Positions 1 through 10,016 of a stretch of 64,000 bases of DNA are shown here, in pieces. How positions within the stretch are numbered: position 1 is the stretch's first letter; each line of letters begins with the position of its first letter. Source of the stretch: Branchipolynoe longqiensis (taxonomy: Eukaryota; Annelida; Polychaeta; Phyllodocida; Polynoidae); the NCBI GenBank assembly GCA_030323885.1, contig CM059187.1:123577165-123641164 (forward strand). Reading direction: 5' to 3'. The position numbers and the translations under genes are program-made. The notes below the pieces were generated by a model. It saw only the letters and a program-made list of their open reading frames with translations, was not told the DNA's origin and did no database searches.

Positions 1-229
1 TACTAGAAAAAGCTTCTATCTGACAAAATGGTGCTTTCGAAATAATGAGGACTGAAGCTGTGTAACTGATTGATACTTGATACTAAAGCAGGGAGAACAA
101 TATTATTTTAAATATATCTCAGTGAAAAATACCAGTTGAGAAACAGTTGTGTAACTGCATGATAGCCTTTTGTAGATAGAACATTTTTACATCCTTAACA
201 CCAATTTGGTCACTTTGTTAGATAGAACC

Positions 230-435
230 TTTTTATAGTAAGGTCAGGACTTGTTAGGAATTGGCCGCTGCATAAAAGGGCATATCAAGTCAATCTAATA
301 GAACTAGCTGTAATTATTAAAAGCCTATGGTGTCAGAATGATGACGTGCACACCATCGTTAATTTAGCATGCTTCAACTTAAAATATATCCAAACTTTGT
401 CATTTATAAGAGAAGTTATTTGAAGCTAAAGTAAA
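230..435. repeat. Eroded fragment of the TTAA MITE family
   Basis: The stretch holds recognisable pieces of the family consensus (cataaaagggcatatcaagt, aatagaactagctg, then a match to the TTTGAAGCTAAAGTAAAATAGA block) but neither terminal repeat. Bases 1-230 show further weak resemblance (gcctttt...tagatagaac) and nothing else recognisable. Confidence 0.5.
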
Positions 436-440
436 ATAGA

Positions 441-504
441 TTTTTTTGTTCGTTTTTTTTGTTCGTTTTTTTTTATGTCATAGCAACATCCAAGGTCATA
501 TCAG
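441..504 (-). repeat. SINE-A 3' tail fragment, reverse orientation
   Basis: A poly-T/GTTCG run is followed by the reverse complement of the SINE-A 3' end (tagcaacatccaaggtcat). It abuts the head of the next SINE copy, so two oppositely oriented SINE ends are fused here. Confidence 0.7.
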
Positions 505-830
505 GACGGGATGGCCGAATGAGTTAGAGCGTCCGTCTCCCGTGTTGGTAGATCGTGGGTTCGAACCCTGGGCGAGTCAAACCGATGACTTAAAAATTGA
601 TACTTGTTGCTTCCTAGCCTGGCACTGGGCATTATTAGGATAGGGCAAGGACTGGTTCACTCAGTGTCAGGATAATGTGACTGAGTGGGATATCAGGTCA
701 TGCTGCTGGTGGCCTGGTCTTCCAGTGGGGCAGCACTATAAAGTTGCCATGAGTGCGCACTGTCACCAGTTGGTACCCACCCTGATATGACCTTAGATGT
801 TGCTAGGACGTAAAACAACAACAAACAAAC
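505..830 (+). mobile_element. SINE-A, full-length tRNA-derived copy
   Basis: The head (ggatggccgaatgagttaga, then gggttcgaaccctgg) has RNA polymerase III box A- and box B-like motifs. It is followed by the family body (gatgacttaaaaattgatac, aaggactggttcactcagtg, ggcagcactataaag) and the 3' end gttgctaggacgtaaaac with a CAA-rich tail. SINEs of this design are mobilised by the reverse transcriptase of a partner LINE; the partner is not identified here. Confidence 0.88.
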
Positions 831-885
831 CCTCACGCCCACACAGCCTTAACCCCCACACCCACACACCCCCCACACCCACACT

Positions 886-1146
886 CCAACATCCGTCCAC
901 CCGTCACCTACTCCAGGCACTGAAATCAAAATACATAGCACTGCTATCCGACATTCCTACCCATCTCTCCACCCCCCCCCCCCACACACACCCCTTCACC
1001 CCCTCAGCCCACACTCCCTCACCCCCCCCCCCCCCCCCCCCCCCCCGCAACCCCCACACTCCAACATCCATCCACCCGTCACCTACTCCAGGCACTGAAA
1101 TCAAAATACATAGCACTGCTATCCGACATTCCTATCCATCTCTCCA
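886..1146. repeat. Direct duplication of an 85-bp segment in C-rich DNA
   Basis: The segment starting ccaacatcc at 886 recurs at 1061, 175 bp downstream, with only a few changes (gtccacccgtcacctactcc against atccacccgtcacctactcc). A long C run separates the copies. Open frames over it are low-complexity and not genes. Confidence 0.85.
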
Positions 1147-1149
1147 TCC

Positions 1150-1620
1150 CACCCACCCCACCCCAACCCTTCAACCCCCCCAACCCCCCTCCCCCTAACT
1201 CCTTATACTTATAGCTTTGCCACATTTCTCACCAGGTCCAGGTACCGGAGGTTCTTAGGCGGGTAGCCCACCGCCGCGAGTCTTGACGGTCATCCTTTTA
1301 GAATGAAGCGCCAAGAACCCCGCCCCTGCCCCTGCCCCCGCCCCCGGCCCCTCCCTTCTGGCTGCAGCCGGCTGTGCAACCACCGCCAGCCTCTCACTCC
1401 ATCCTTCCGAGTGCCACCACCGTCGAGTGGTCGGGCAGGCAGGCGCTCTCCAGGGTTATCCGTCCTTACACCGCCACCTCCTCCTGTCGCCCCCCCCCCC
1501 CTGCCTCTCCCTCCCCTCTCTCCGTTCTTCCGGGTTCAACACTCTCACCTAAGCCGGGCAGCCATTTGATTACCCACCATGCATCTTGCTCGCGGTCGAC
1601 ACTGCCCACGTCCGGCGGCG
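1150..1620. other. GC-rich unique-looking DNA, no gene seen
   Basis: C- and CG-rich sequence with no supported splice sites or protein motifs. The short proline/serine-rich open frames here follow base composition. Confidence 0.5.
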
Positions 1621-1623
1621 ATA

Positions 1624-1790
1624 GATGGGGTTTGGGTGTGTGGGTGTGTGGGTGTGTGGGTGAGTAGGGGTGTGGGTGTTTGTCTGTGTGTGGATGTGTA
1701 TGTGTGGGTGTATGTGGGTGTGTATGCGGGTGTGAGTCTGGGTGCGTGTGTGTGGATCGTGGGTGTGTGGAGGTATGTGAGTGTGGCCAG
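1624..1790. repeat. (GTGTGGGT)n-like microsatellite
   Basis: Near-continuous GTGTGGG/GTGTATG units, imperfect. Confidence 0.85.
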
Positions 1791-1965
1791 GGGGCGCATT
1801 TTGTCAGAAAGTAATTGATTCACAAATCGGCACCGGCCAATGGGTTTCCGGCCCAATCAACCAGTGCGGACCTCGCTGTAAGCAGGCTGGATGGCCAGTC
1901 ACATAGAGGAATGGAGGGAGTAGATGTAAGCAGCCTGAGAGTTAGAGCTCGGCAGAGTGCGACGT

Positions 1966-2070
1966 GTGCATATATATACATTTATATATACACACATTAT
2001 TTATGTACATATACATATATATGTAATGTGTGTATATACATATGTATATATATACTATACATGTACATAT

Positions 2071-2113
<43 letters not shown>

Positions 2114-2455
2114 TATATATATATATAGTTATATATATATCAGATCACCCCATATATATATATTTATGAGGTTCTCTAATAATACATGTATATGGGTGTG
2201 TATATATATATGTATATATATGTATATATATGTGTGTACATATACATTTATATATATATATACCGAGCTAACCACTTAAGCCAGTCGTTTCTCTAATCTG
2301 GTATTGCCGAGTGACATAGTATATACCATAATATATAACCAAATATAAAACATAGGATATAACATAATATATAACACAATGCATAATATAATATATAACA
2401 TCATATATATATACTATAATTCAATATATAACATAATACATATAGACCATATAAC
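1966..2455. repeat. TA-rich microsatellite tracts
   Basis: Long (TA)n with ACATATA interruptions to about 2275, then diverged ATATAACATAATA units to about 2455. Confidence 0.88.
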
Positions 2456-2565
2456 TATATATAAATTTAATGTCGACTCAGAGAAAGAGAAAGAACGAGA
2501 GAGAGTGATGTAATTTTTAACATAATATGTATCAAAGCATCTCTTTTTTAAATTTAATTGTATTC

Positions 2566-2608
2566 TTTTTTTTATTGAGGCTGTATTTATACTGTCCATA
2601 GCATATAT
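2566..2608 (-). repeat. Repeat-B fragment (reverse)
   Basis: This is the reverse complement of the GCTATGGACAGTATAAATAC block ending in an A-rich tail, the same block found at 3071, 22024, 40069 and 52405. It is probably a SINE or LINE 3' end. Confidence 0.65.
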
Positions 2609-2884
2609 ATTAATTATAGAGGTCAGCAACTGTGGCCTTCCTGAATAAAGAAAGTGATGTAAATACCTTCAAAAGAGAGAAGTACAGTTGCAAATTTACT
2701 ACAGAGGTTGCACAATGTGAACTAGCTCCCATTCACAGACGGGCGAAAGCAAGCAAGCAGACTATATATATGCATAAACAATTGATATAGCCCGTTATTG
2801 CAGATGCAAAATAAAAGAAATCCTACAAATTCCAATCATTGATTCCCATTTTTTCCACATTAAACCAAAAATGCCCACAATGTA

Positions 2885-2995
2885 CAGTAAAACCTCTCTA
2901 ACCGACCACCTCCACAGTAAAACCTCTCTAACCGACCACCTCCACAGATCGACCACTCCCCTATATCGATCACTTTATTTGGGTCCCAAACGATC
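2885..2995 (+). mobile_element. 178-bp CAGTAAAACC MITE, truncated with duplicated end
   Basis: It starts tgtaCAGTAAAACCTCTC. The first 31 bp occur twice in tandem, then the element continues (gatcgaccactcccctatat) and breaks off at about 2995 before its right terminal repeat. Confidence 0.8.
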
Positions 2996-3070
2996 GCCCA
3001 TACATTACCAAGAAAATTAAAAAAAACTAACACAAACCAGAATCTTAAGAAACACAGACCGATAACTGCC

Positions 3071-3155
3071 AAGCATTGAAAACAAGCTCGATCATCCGAG
3101 CTTATATGCTATGGACAGCATAAACATCCCATACAAAAAATACAACAAAAACAGC
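3071..3155 (+). repeat. Repeat-B copy
   Basis: It contains agcattgaaaacaagctcg, a small hairpin (GCTCGatcatcCGAGC), cttatatgctatggacagca and an A-rich tail with CAACAAAAAC. It is probably the 3' end of a retroposon. Six copies occur in the window. Confidence 0.7.
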
Positions 3156-3184
3156 GAAAGTTTATGACCGGAGTGAAGGATTAA

Positions 3185-3300
3185 TGCCACATGGGATAGT
3201 CGAGCGAGTTGTGGCAGGTCATGGGATTCGAACACCAGGTTTGAACCCAGGCCAAGTCAAACCGATGACTTTATTTGTATCACTGCAGAAACCTTGCAGG
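3185..3300 (+). repeat. SINE-A-like head fragment
   Basis: A tRNA-like head (gggatagtcgagcgagttgt, gaacccaggccaagtcaaac) is followed by gatgacttta and then diverges; the body and tail are missing. Confidence 0.55.
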
Positions 3301-3620
3301 TGAAACTATTAGGATATGGCAAGTGGTGGTGGAGTGGGGAAGACCAATTTCCTGTGATTGACATTTACTCTGCTTAATCAATGAGTATAAAACAATCCAA
3401 ATATGATGCAGTAGATAAATTGCTCAAGCCTCTCTCATTGAATCATAATCCAGACACACACCATGTGGTGTGATGAAGGGTTTGACCCCCCCCCCCCACC
3501 CCCCTTTACAACCCAGGGTTATCTATAGGTAACAGGAAGGCACAGGCCCAAGCCAGCCCTGTTATTGACACACATGTATAAATGTGGTCTCAATCAGCTG
3601 AGACAAAGTCCCACCTTACA
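3300..3620. other. Unique-looking DNA, no gene seen
   Basis: Mixed-composition sequence with a short C run near 3487-3505. No splice-site-bounded exon or known repeat is recognised. Confidence 0.4.
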
Positions 3621-3624
3621 AAAA

Positions 3625-3903
3625 GATGAATGTGCTTGTTTGTTTGCTGTATTAACTTGAGGCAGTACACACTCATGGCGACTTTATAGTGCTTCCCCAC
3701 AGGGAGACCAGGCCACAAGGACCCGGACCCCAAATCCCATTAAGTCACATTATCCTGGTGATACTGACCTAACCAGTCCTTACCCTATCCTATTAATGAT
3801 GGCCACGCCATGTAGCGACAAGTATTAATTGTGTACGTCATTGGTTTGACTCGGTCGGGGTTCGAACCAACAAGAAAGCAGCCTCCAATTTAACCGATTC
3901 GCC
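3625..3903 (-). mobile_element. SINE-A copy, reverse
   Basis: In reverse it shows the body landmarks (cacactcatggcgactttat, accagtccttaccctatcct, tggtttgactcggtcggggt) and a diverged head up to about 3903. The 3' tail is altered (cttgtttgtttgctg). Confidence 0.82.
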
Positions 3904-3904
3904 C

Positions 3905-4160
3905 CCAGCACCCGACACCCCCACCCCCCACCGCAAGTCGGTTCTCCCGCCTCTCATTCGCCCTTCCCATCTGCCTTCCCTCCCCCCTCCCCTCACTCCT
4001 CGCCCTCCCTTCCTTCCCTCCCCGCGACCCTTCTCTCTCCCACGGGCAGCTGCTCACAACCACCATTCACCTCGCTCCAATGCGGAGAAGTCATGATGGC
4101 TTAATTACAAGCAGTGACTTATGAGATGGATACATTGATCGATTATTGTATGCTATATCG
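3905..4160. other. C-rich DNA, then unique sequence
   Basis: It is pyrimidine-rich up to about 4060 (ccctccc runs), then ordinary. No gene is seen. Confidence 0.5.
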
Positions 4161-5320
4161 TGATCTCATCCCACCCACACACCCACTCACACACTATCCC
4201 GAATGCGTCGCCAATAGACTACACCACGGTTCCAGCGGCGCGGTGCATTGTGGGATGGGTCAGAGCAAAACAACCCACCCAAAAGCACATGGCACATGCT
4301 AATACACTGGGTGCAGCTATGAAATGTGCTAGTTTCAGCTCATCTCAGCTCTTGTTTGAAACATAGAATACTAACTAAAAAAATATATATAATAAATTAA
4401 GTTATTAATCTTTTATCCAGCATTACCTTTATATCAATATAATCAGCACATCTTATGTCATGTGCATTTAGATTTAGAAAGATCTAGGCACTCAGACTAG
4501 TGTTAGAGCCATAGCCAGAATACTCAATGCATTGTCAATGGCAGTGAACAATCTCCATACAGAAAAAGTAAAATATTGATAAAACCACACCACCTAGGCA
4601 CAAACTGCTTGGAACACATATAGAAAACATGTTTACCAAAAAGATTATATTAAATTGATAAGGTTAGGGTTTTGGATTTCTATTAATTTTGAATAAAACT
4701 TACATTTTTCAATGCGCGTATCGGCAAACTCAATGGCCGTACGGCTTTGCTTTGCTCCCAAGGCCGTTTTCACCGCATGCGCAGTCGGAACCATGATGTA
4801 GTCTATTCTAAAATTAAATCTCAAACCCAGTCGAAAAATGCATATCATCAATGGGCAAACCACTATCTCTGTACGGAACCAGACGGGATGGCCGAATGAG
4901 TTGACCGTCCGTCTTCTGATTTGGTAGTGCGTGGGATTCGAACCCACGGGTTCGAACCTTGGTCAATTCAAAAACTGATACCTGTCGCTTCCTGGTCAGG
5001 CGCTCGGCAACAATATTAGGAGAGGGCAAGGACTGGTTAGCTCAGTGTCAGGATAATGTGACTGAGTGGGATATCGGGTCATCCCAGTAGGGCAGCACTA
5101 TAATAAGTTGTCATGAGTGCGCACTGTTACAAGTTGGTACCCATCCTGATATGACCTTAGATGGTGCCAGGACGTTAAACTCCAACAGCCAACCAACCAT
5201 GATCTGATTCCACCCACCACCCACACACCCACTCACACACTATCCAGAATGCATCGCCAATTCTAAAACCAGTCGAACAATGCATATCATTAATGTGCAA
5301 ACCACTCTCTCTCTCTCTCT
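4160..5320. repeat. Segmental duplication interrupted by SINE-A
   Basis: Bases 5204-5255 repeat 4160-4215 (cacccactcacacactatcc, gaatgc..cgccaat) and then continue into a match to 4808-4870 (ccagtcgaaaaatgcatatc, gcaaaccactctct). The downstream copy lacks the roughly 600 bp between those two source segments. A SINE lies between the copies. Confidence 0.65.
4881..5199 (+). mobile_element. SINE-A, full-length
   Basis: Head agacgggatggccgaatgag, a box B-like segment with gggttcgaacc, the body (gagggcaaggactggttagc) and the tail gccaggacgttaaactccaa. The head is of the same GAATGAG type as the copy at 505. Confidence 0.86.
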
Positions 5321-5700
5321 GCATGTATAAATGCACCATGTGCAGCATCCTTTAGCTGCATTGTGTGTACCGTGCGTTCCACACCAGCAGAGAACCTTCA
5401 TTGATATTCCACAAGTGTATTGTATCCAACACCAACACGCAAGTTTCCCAAATAATCCTCAACAAAGTAAGTTGGGTATGTATGATTTGCACCTCTAAAA
5501 TATTGGAAACCCTTGGAGGTGGATGAAGGGCATTGGGAACCCTTAATAAAGACCATCGCAAATAATAACCAATTATTGCCTGATATGGAGAATGAGGCGC
5601 GAGGCCTCATGCTCCATATCACTTATCGGACGATTTATACACATATATACATGCCTGGCACAGACATACATGTGTCTGGCAGGACACATACATGACATGC
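5320..5700. other. Unique-looking DNA, no gene seen
   Basis: Sequence of ordinary composition. Short open frames on both strands lack motifs and splice context. Confidence 0.4.
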
Positions 5701-5713
5701 TAATTGGTTTAAG

Positions 5714-6048
5714 CTGAATAATTGAATAAAAAGATACAATTTTCTCAACCAAAACAATGATCTAGATTTTGATCCTACATAACCAATTTGGATACTGCTG
5801 CATCCATTAAACACGTTGCTGCAGAGAAGGGGATACTTAATCAACTTAATATAATATTACGGCTTCAGCATTTCGATGGGCATGGCAACATTAATTTGGC
5901 AGGTTTTCACTTCAAATATCTTCAAAGTTAACCATTTAAATAAAAGCTACTTCAAAATAAAGTATCATAGACTTATATCATGAACAACCTAATAATAATC
6001 TTTTTTTTTAAAGATTGGAGAAACTCAAAAGCATCGGAGCAAGAAAGT
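5714..6048 (+). mobile_element. TTAA MITE, diverged copy
   Basis: The order of family blocks is preserved (accaaaacaatgatctagat, catccattaaacacgttgct, acttcaaatatcttcaaagt, gcatcggagcaagaaagt) and the copy ends at TTAA 6049-6052. The left terminus is eroded. Confidence 0.7.
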
Positions 6049-6097
6049 TTAACAAGGCATGGTTTCACTTCAAATACCTCCAAAGTTAACCATTTAA

Positions 6098-6504
6098 AGT
6101 TGCATAGTTCGATGAAATGTCAAATTTTCAAAACCAAGCCAATTATCTAGTTTTGATTTTAGATATCTAACTTAGATACTGATGCACCTTTTAAGCATTT
6201 GTTTCTGCCTAGAAGGCAATACTGAGTCAATTTAATAGAACCTGTTACTGCAGAAGTCTATGGTGCCAGAGTTTTGCCCGCCCTGATATGACCTTAGATG
6301 TTGCCAGGACATAAAACTCCAACCACCCACCAACCACCAAGCTTGCCAAAACTAATTTTCCATGTTTGCACTCAAAATATCTCAAACGGTTACCATTTAA
6401 AATAAAAGTAACTTTAAACTAATGTAAAGTAGATACTAGTGATCGATCTAATATATTTATCTCAGAAAAAATACAGAAATTCAAAACCATCGGACTATGC
6501 AACT
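6098..6504 (+). mobile_element. TTAA MITE inserted in another TTAA MITE
   Basis: It begins AGTTGCATAGTTCGATG after TTAA 6094-6097 and ends CGGACTATGCAACT before TTAA 6505-6508. Subtracting the SINE tail inserted at 6277-6337 leaves about 346 bp, the family's standard length. Confidence 0.9.
6277..6337 (+). repeat. SINE-A tail-only insertion inside a MITE
   Basis: About 60 bp of SINE-A 3' end (ccctgatatgaccttagatg, ccaggacataaaactccaac) splits the MITE block gagttttg/caagcttgcc. It looks like a severely 5'-truncated retroposition event. Confidence 0.8.
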
Positions 6505-6619
6505 TTAACTAAAAGCTACGTCAAACTAAAGTGACATTGATTATACTGATCAACCTAACAAATATCTTTCTTTTAAAAAAAGCTGTCAGAAACTCAAAAC
6601 CATCGGAGAAAGCAACTTT

Positions 6620-6965
6620 AAGAAGGTATCAGAAAGTGGCTGAACTGGAAGAGACACCCAACTTCTCCAAGTCTAAGCCGGCCTCTGGTCTATGTATAGG
6701 GGAAAGCTAACATGGCGTACTAAAGAGCAGGTGGCAGCGGCCCAATACCTATACATCTGGACAGTGCCCGCGGCCCTTTTCTATGATAGCCTACGCCCAT
6801 GGGCAATTTCGGTGCATTTCCAGACTCTCCAGAACCAGCAATAATCCTTCCTGCGTGTGACAAGGGACGCCGTTGCAAACAGTTTATGTACCTCGTCTCC
6901 ACTTCGATCCCCCTCCCCCCACACTCTCTCCCTCCCCCTCTCTCACTCTCTCTTTCTCTCTCTTG
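6620..6965. other. Unique DNA ending in a CT microsatellite
   Basis: Ordinary sequence to about 6900, then (CT)n with CCCC runs. No gene is supported. Confidence 0.45.
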
Positions 6966-6966
6966 C

Positions 6967-7292
6967 CAGATGTCGCGGCCGAATCGGTAGAACGCAGGCC
7001 TCCCGTGCGGAAAATCCGGAGTTTGATTCCCAGTCGAGACAAACCAATGACTTACAAAATTGATACTTGTCACTTCCGAGCCAGGCGCTCGGCATTATTA
7101 GGATAGGCCAAGGACTGGTTAGCTCAATCTCAGGGTAATGTGACTGAGTGGGATATCAGGTCATGGTGCTTGCGGCCTGGTCTCCCAGTGGGGCAGCACT
7201 ATAAGGGGTGTCATGAGTGTGCACTGCCACAAGTCGGTACCCGACCTGATATAACCCTAGATGTTGCCAGGATGTAAAACTCCAACAACCAA
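6967..7292 (+). mobile_element. SINE-A, full-length, second head type
   Basis: Head tgtcgcggccgaatcggtag and gtttgattcccagtcgagac, then the complete body and tail (ttgccaggatgtaaaactcc). This head, with AATCGGTAGAACGC, differs from the GAATGAGTTAGAGCG head at 505 while the body is shared. Confidence 0.88.
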
Positions 7293-7422
7293 CTCTCTCA
7301 CTCTCTCTCACAAATCATGGGATACCTGTTCCAACTGCAAATTGAACTAAATGCATGTTTACTACCCTCCCCCCCCCACCCCACACACACACACACACAA
7401 ACATACACTCACAAAAGAAGGT

Positions 7423-7835
7423 AGATAAAAGATTCACCCCGTACTTCCAGTAAAGGGGTGAAAACTAATCCATAAAAGGTGGCGAAGAATTTCGACATGC
7501 TGGGTTATGTAACTGAGCTGGTAAATTCTTAATTTAAGAAGCACAATATATTCTTTATGTACGTCTTCATATTTACCCGCTACTTTTGTGTTGGAAAATA
7601 TAATAAAACATATACTTTAATGCAATTTAAAAGTGAGATCGATGGCGTTCTCCGGCCGCCATCTTGTCTTTTTGCATTCTCTCCCATTTCACCATCTCTG
7701 GGTTGATATAAGTAACCATTTGACACTGGTGCCAGGCATTCCACCTCCTGTTCCATACTAAAGCTATTTTCGCCCGTATTTAGACTACGTTGTCGTTCAC
7801 CCCTGTACTGTAAGTACGGGGTGACTCTTTTATCT
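7423..7835. mobile_element. Non-autonomous element with ~40-bp terminal inverted repeats
   Basis: The left end agataaaagattcaccccgt...aaaggggtgaa (7423-7463) is matched by the reverse complement of the right end, about 7797-7835 (ttcacccctgtactgtaagt, acggggtgactcttttatct), with few mismatches. The interior of about 330 bp has no coding potential. It is a MITE-like element of unassigned superfamily. Confidence 0.85.
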
Positions 7836-7839
7836 AAAA

Positions 7840-8090
7840 AGATGGGTGTGTGTGTGGAGGGGCTGAGAAGAAGCTACACTACACACATACAAACAAACAA
7901 CATTGCCAGCCGAGACCCAGGGTGCCTGATGATTCGCCCAGAATGTGATTAGTGGACCTTTGACGGATTTGGCGCGATTGGTCATTCCGGGAGAAATGGA
8001 ATTGGGCATTTTGAATTGGCCACCACACCAGCTCTGAGGGTCAGACTGGGGCCATGTTGGTGAGTCTGCAGAGGGAAGTGGGTCCTTTGC
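7840..8090. other. Unique-looking DNA
   Basis: Ordinary sequence with no recognised repeat or exon. Confidence 0.4.
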
Positions 8091-8094
8091 CTGG

Positions 8095-8490
8095 TGTGAG
8101 TGTGTGGTGGGCGAGTGTGGGGTTGTGTGGGGGTGTGGTGGGCGGTATGTGTGTGGTGTGGGTAGGTATGTGGTGTGGATAGGTGTGTGGTGTGGGTAGG
8201 TGTGTGGTGTGTGTATGGTATGTGTGGTGTGTGTGGTGTGGGTATGTGGTGTAGGTAGGTGTGTGGTGTGGGTAGGTGTGTGGTGTGGGTAGGTGTGTGG
8301 TGTGGGTAGGTATGTGGTGTGTATGGTGTGTGTGGTGTGTGTGGTATGTGTGGTGTGGTGTGTGTGGTGTGTGTAGTGTGTGTGGTGTGTGTGGTATGTG
8401 TATGTGTATGGTGTGTGTGGTTTGTGTGGTGTGTGTGGTGTGGGTAGGTGTGTGAGTGTGTGTGGCAGGTGTGTGTGTGTGGGTGTGCTC
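8095..8490. repeat. (GTGTGGTGTGGGTAG)n-type minisatellite
   Basis: Imperfect GT-rich array with higher-order units such as tgtggtgtgggtaggtg. The long open frame on the reverse strand (histidine/threonine/proline) is a by-product. Confidence 0.9.
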
Positions 8491-8861
8491 ATGGGTGGTG
8501 TAGTTACATCAATTGGGATCAAAGGGTCCCCCTCCTCCTTGCAATGTGCATCCCTGATCTGATTACAGGTATTGGCCCCTGTGTTGGTGAATTGGACACC
8601 CCGCAGCCCATGCCCTCCTTTCCCTGACCCTCCCCAAGATCATTAAGTGCTCAGACAGCACGTGATCCATGTTGGGTTTCAGAGCCAATGTATGCTCTTT
8701 ATATGGTAGTACCAGTTAAATTAGATTGTTTAAGAACGGCCGCGTTTATGCTATTAATAATGTGTAAATTACTTAGTGCATATTGCAAATAAGCAGTTTA
8801 AGTGAAAAAAACGATGAATCTATTTTAAATGTTTTCTGTCAAATAGAATTTGGTATTGTGC

Positions 8862-9137
8862 TTAATACCTCCATCACACCAACGTAATTCTCACTACGTT
8901 CTTTAAAATGTTGCTGAATGGACTCAAAGTCAAACTGTGTGAGAACGGAAGGGACGTAGTAGTAGCAACTTTTACTGTCTTTTTAATAATGGAATGGATG
9001 GGCTAGAACGGAATGGTGCTCCAGAACTTTGAGCATGCCCAAAATTGTCTTGCAGCCATGTTCTACCCTGACCACAGCCCATTTTAGAACGTTGTCAGGC
9101 GTTTCGAGAACTAGTGTGGTGTGAAGGGGGTGTTACA
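8862..9137. mobile_element. Foldback element, diverged member of the CCCTGTCACACC family
   Basis: Left end ttaatacctccatcacacca and right end gtgtggtgtgaagggggtgt are inverted-repeat related. A diverged copy of the family's central palindrome lies at 9024-9047 (actttgagcatgcccaaaat). Interior motifs are ACGTT and GAACG variants. The assignment rests on combined end and core similarity. Confidence 0.6.
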
Positions 9138-9424
9138 GGTAAAATCAATCAATTTCATATCGGGTAATCTATTATGTAGGCGATATGCTGGCTTCTGTGA
9201 TCAAACGGATTTGATTATCGGAATGATGGCAGCTTCAGCTGAAACCTGGTAGTCATTCTTTCATTTCGGCCTGAATGCCTTAATGGCGTTTGTCGGTGTT
9301 TGTGCCTCAACTGGTCATATATATGCTATTAACAAAAAAGAGTTTGTCAATGCATAGGCATATATATCTTGAGAAATACCTTGTTTTAAATAACAGATAG
9401 TGATCTAAATATGTTGTTAACAAT

Positions 9425-9725
9425 ATAACACACTCATATATAAATACATGTATGTACATATATACATATATACACAGATATACACATATATACACATATA
9501 CACACATATACACATATATACACATATATACACATATATACACATATATACACATATATACACATATATACACGTATAATATACACATATATACACATAT
9601 ATACACATATATCCACATATATACACATATACACACATATATACATATACACATATATAATATATACAAATATGCACATATATACACATATATATACAAT
9701 CTCCCTACGGTATATATATATATAC
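9425..9725. repeat. (TATACACA)n microsatellite
   Basis: Long ACATATATAC array. Tyrosine/isoleucine-rich open frames over it are artefacts. Confidence 0.92.
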
Positions 9726-9729
9726 CATG

Positions 9730-10015
9730 AGGACAAGGCAATAGATTTCTCCAGCCCTGTGCATATGTAGTTTTTAATGAAAATGTCTCATTATATATAC
9801 ATAAATGTAGATATACTAACATTACAGGGCTATGCAATATGCGACTTGCAACAATAACACAGACAATGCACTCTTTTTTGGAAGGAAAGTTGCAAAGGGG
9901 CAGCCTGTATATGTGCATACTGCAGGGTCTATGAGGGTACTGTGCATTATTAATAGCTGAAAGATTACTGGCGAAATGTTGGTGTCCTATTCACAGAACA
10001 GTTCATATTTATATT
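9730..10015. other. Unique-looking DNA
   Basis: No recognised repeat or exon. There is a possible overlap of low-complexity ends at both sides. Confidence 0.4.
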
Positions 10016-10016
10016 A

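Larger units (their letters stand above)
6053..6617 (+). mobile_element. TTAA MITE, 5'-truncated and interrupted by another copy
   Basis: Left part 6053-6097 (tttcacttcaaatacctcca, agttaaccatttaa) and right part 6505-6617 (ttaactaaaagctacgtcaa, then ggagaaagcaact) rejoin perfectly when the inner copy at 6098-6504 is removed. The right end abuts TTAA 6618-6621. Confidence 0.82.

Noticed and set aside
505..600. Functional tRNA gene at SINE heads (also 6967, 25905, 48398, 51385)
   Set aside because: Box A and B motifs are present, but acceptor stems do not close, sequences continue into SINE bodies, and copies are too diverged.
7830..8522. 230-codon histidine/threonine/proline reverse frame
   Set aside because: Translation of a GT minisatellite.
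9307..9918. 203-codon tyrosine/isoleucine/valine frame resembling a membrane protein
   Set aside because: Most of it is (TATACACA)n; the apparent membrane segments come from the microsatellite.
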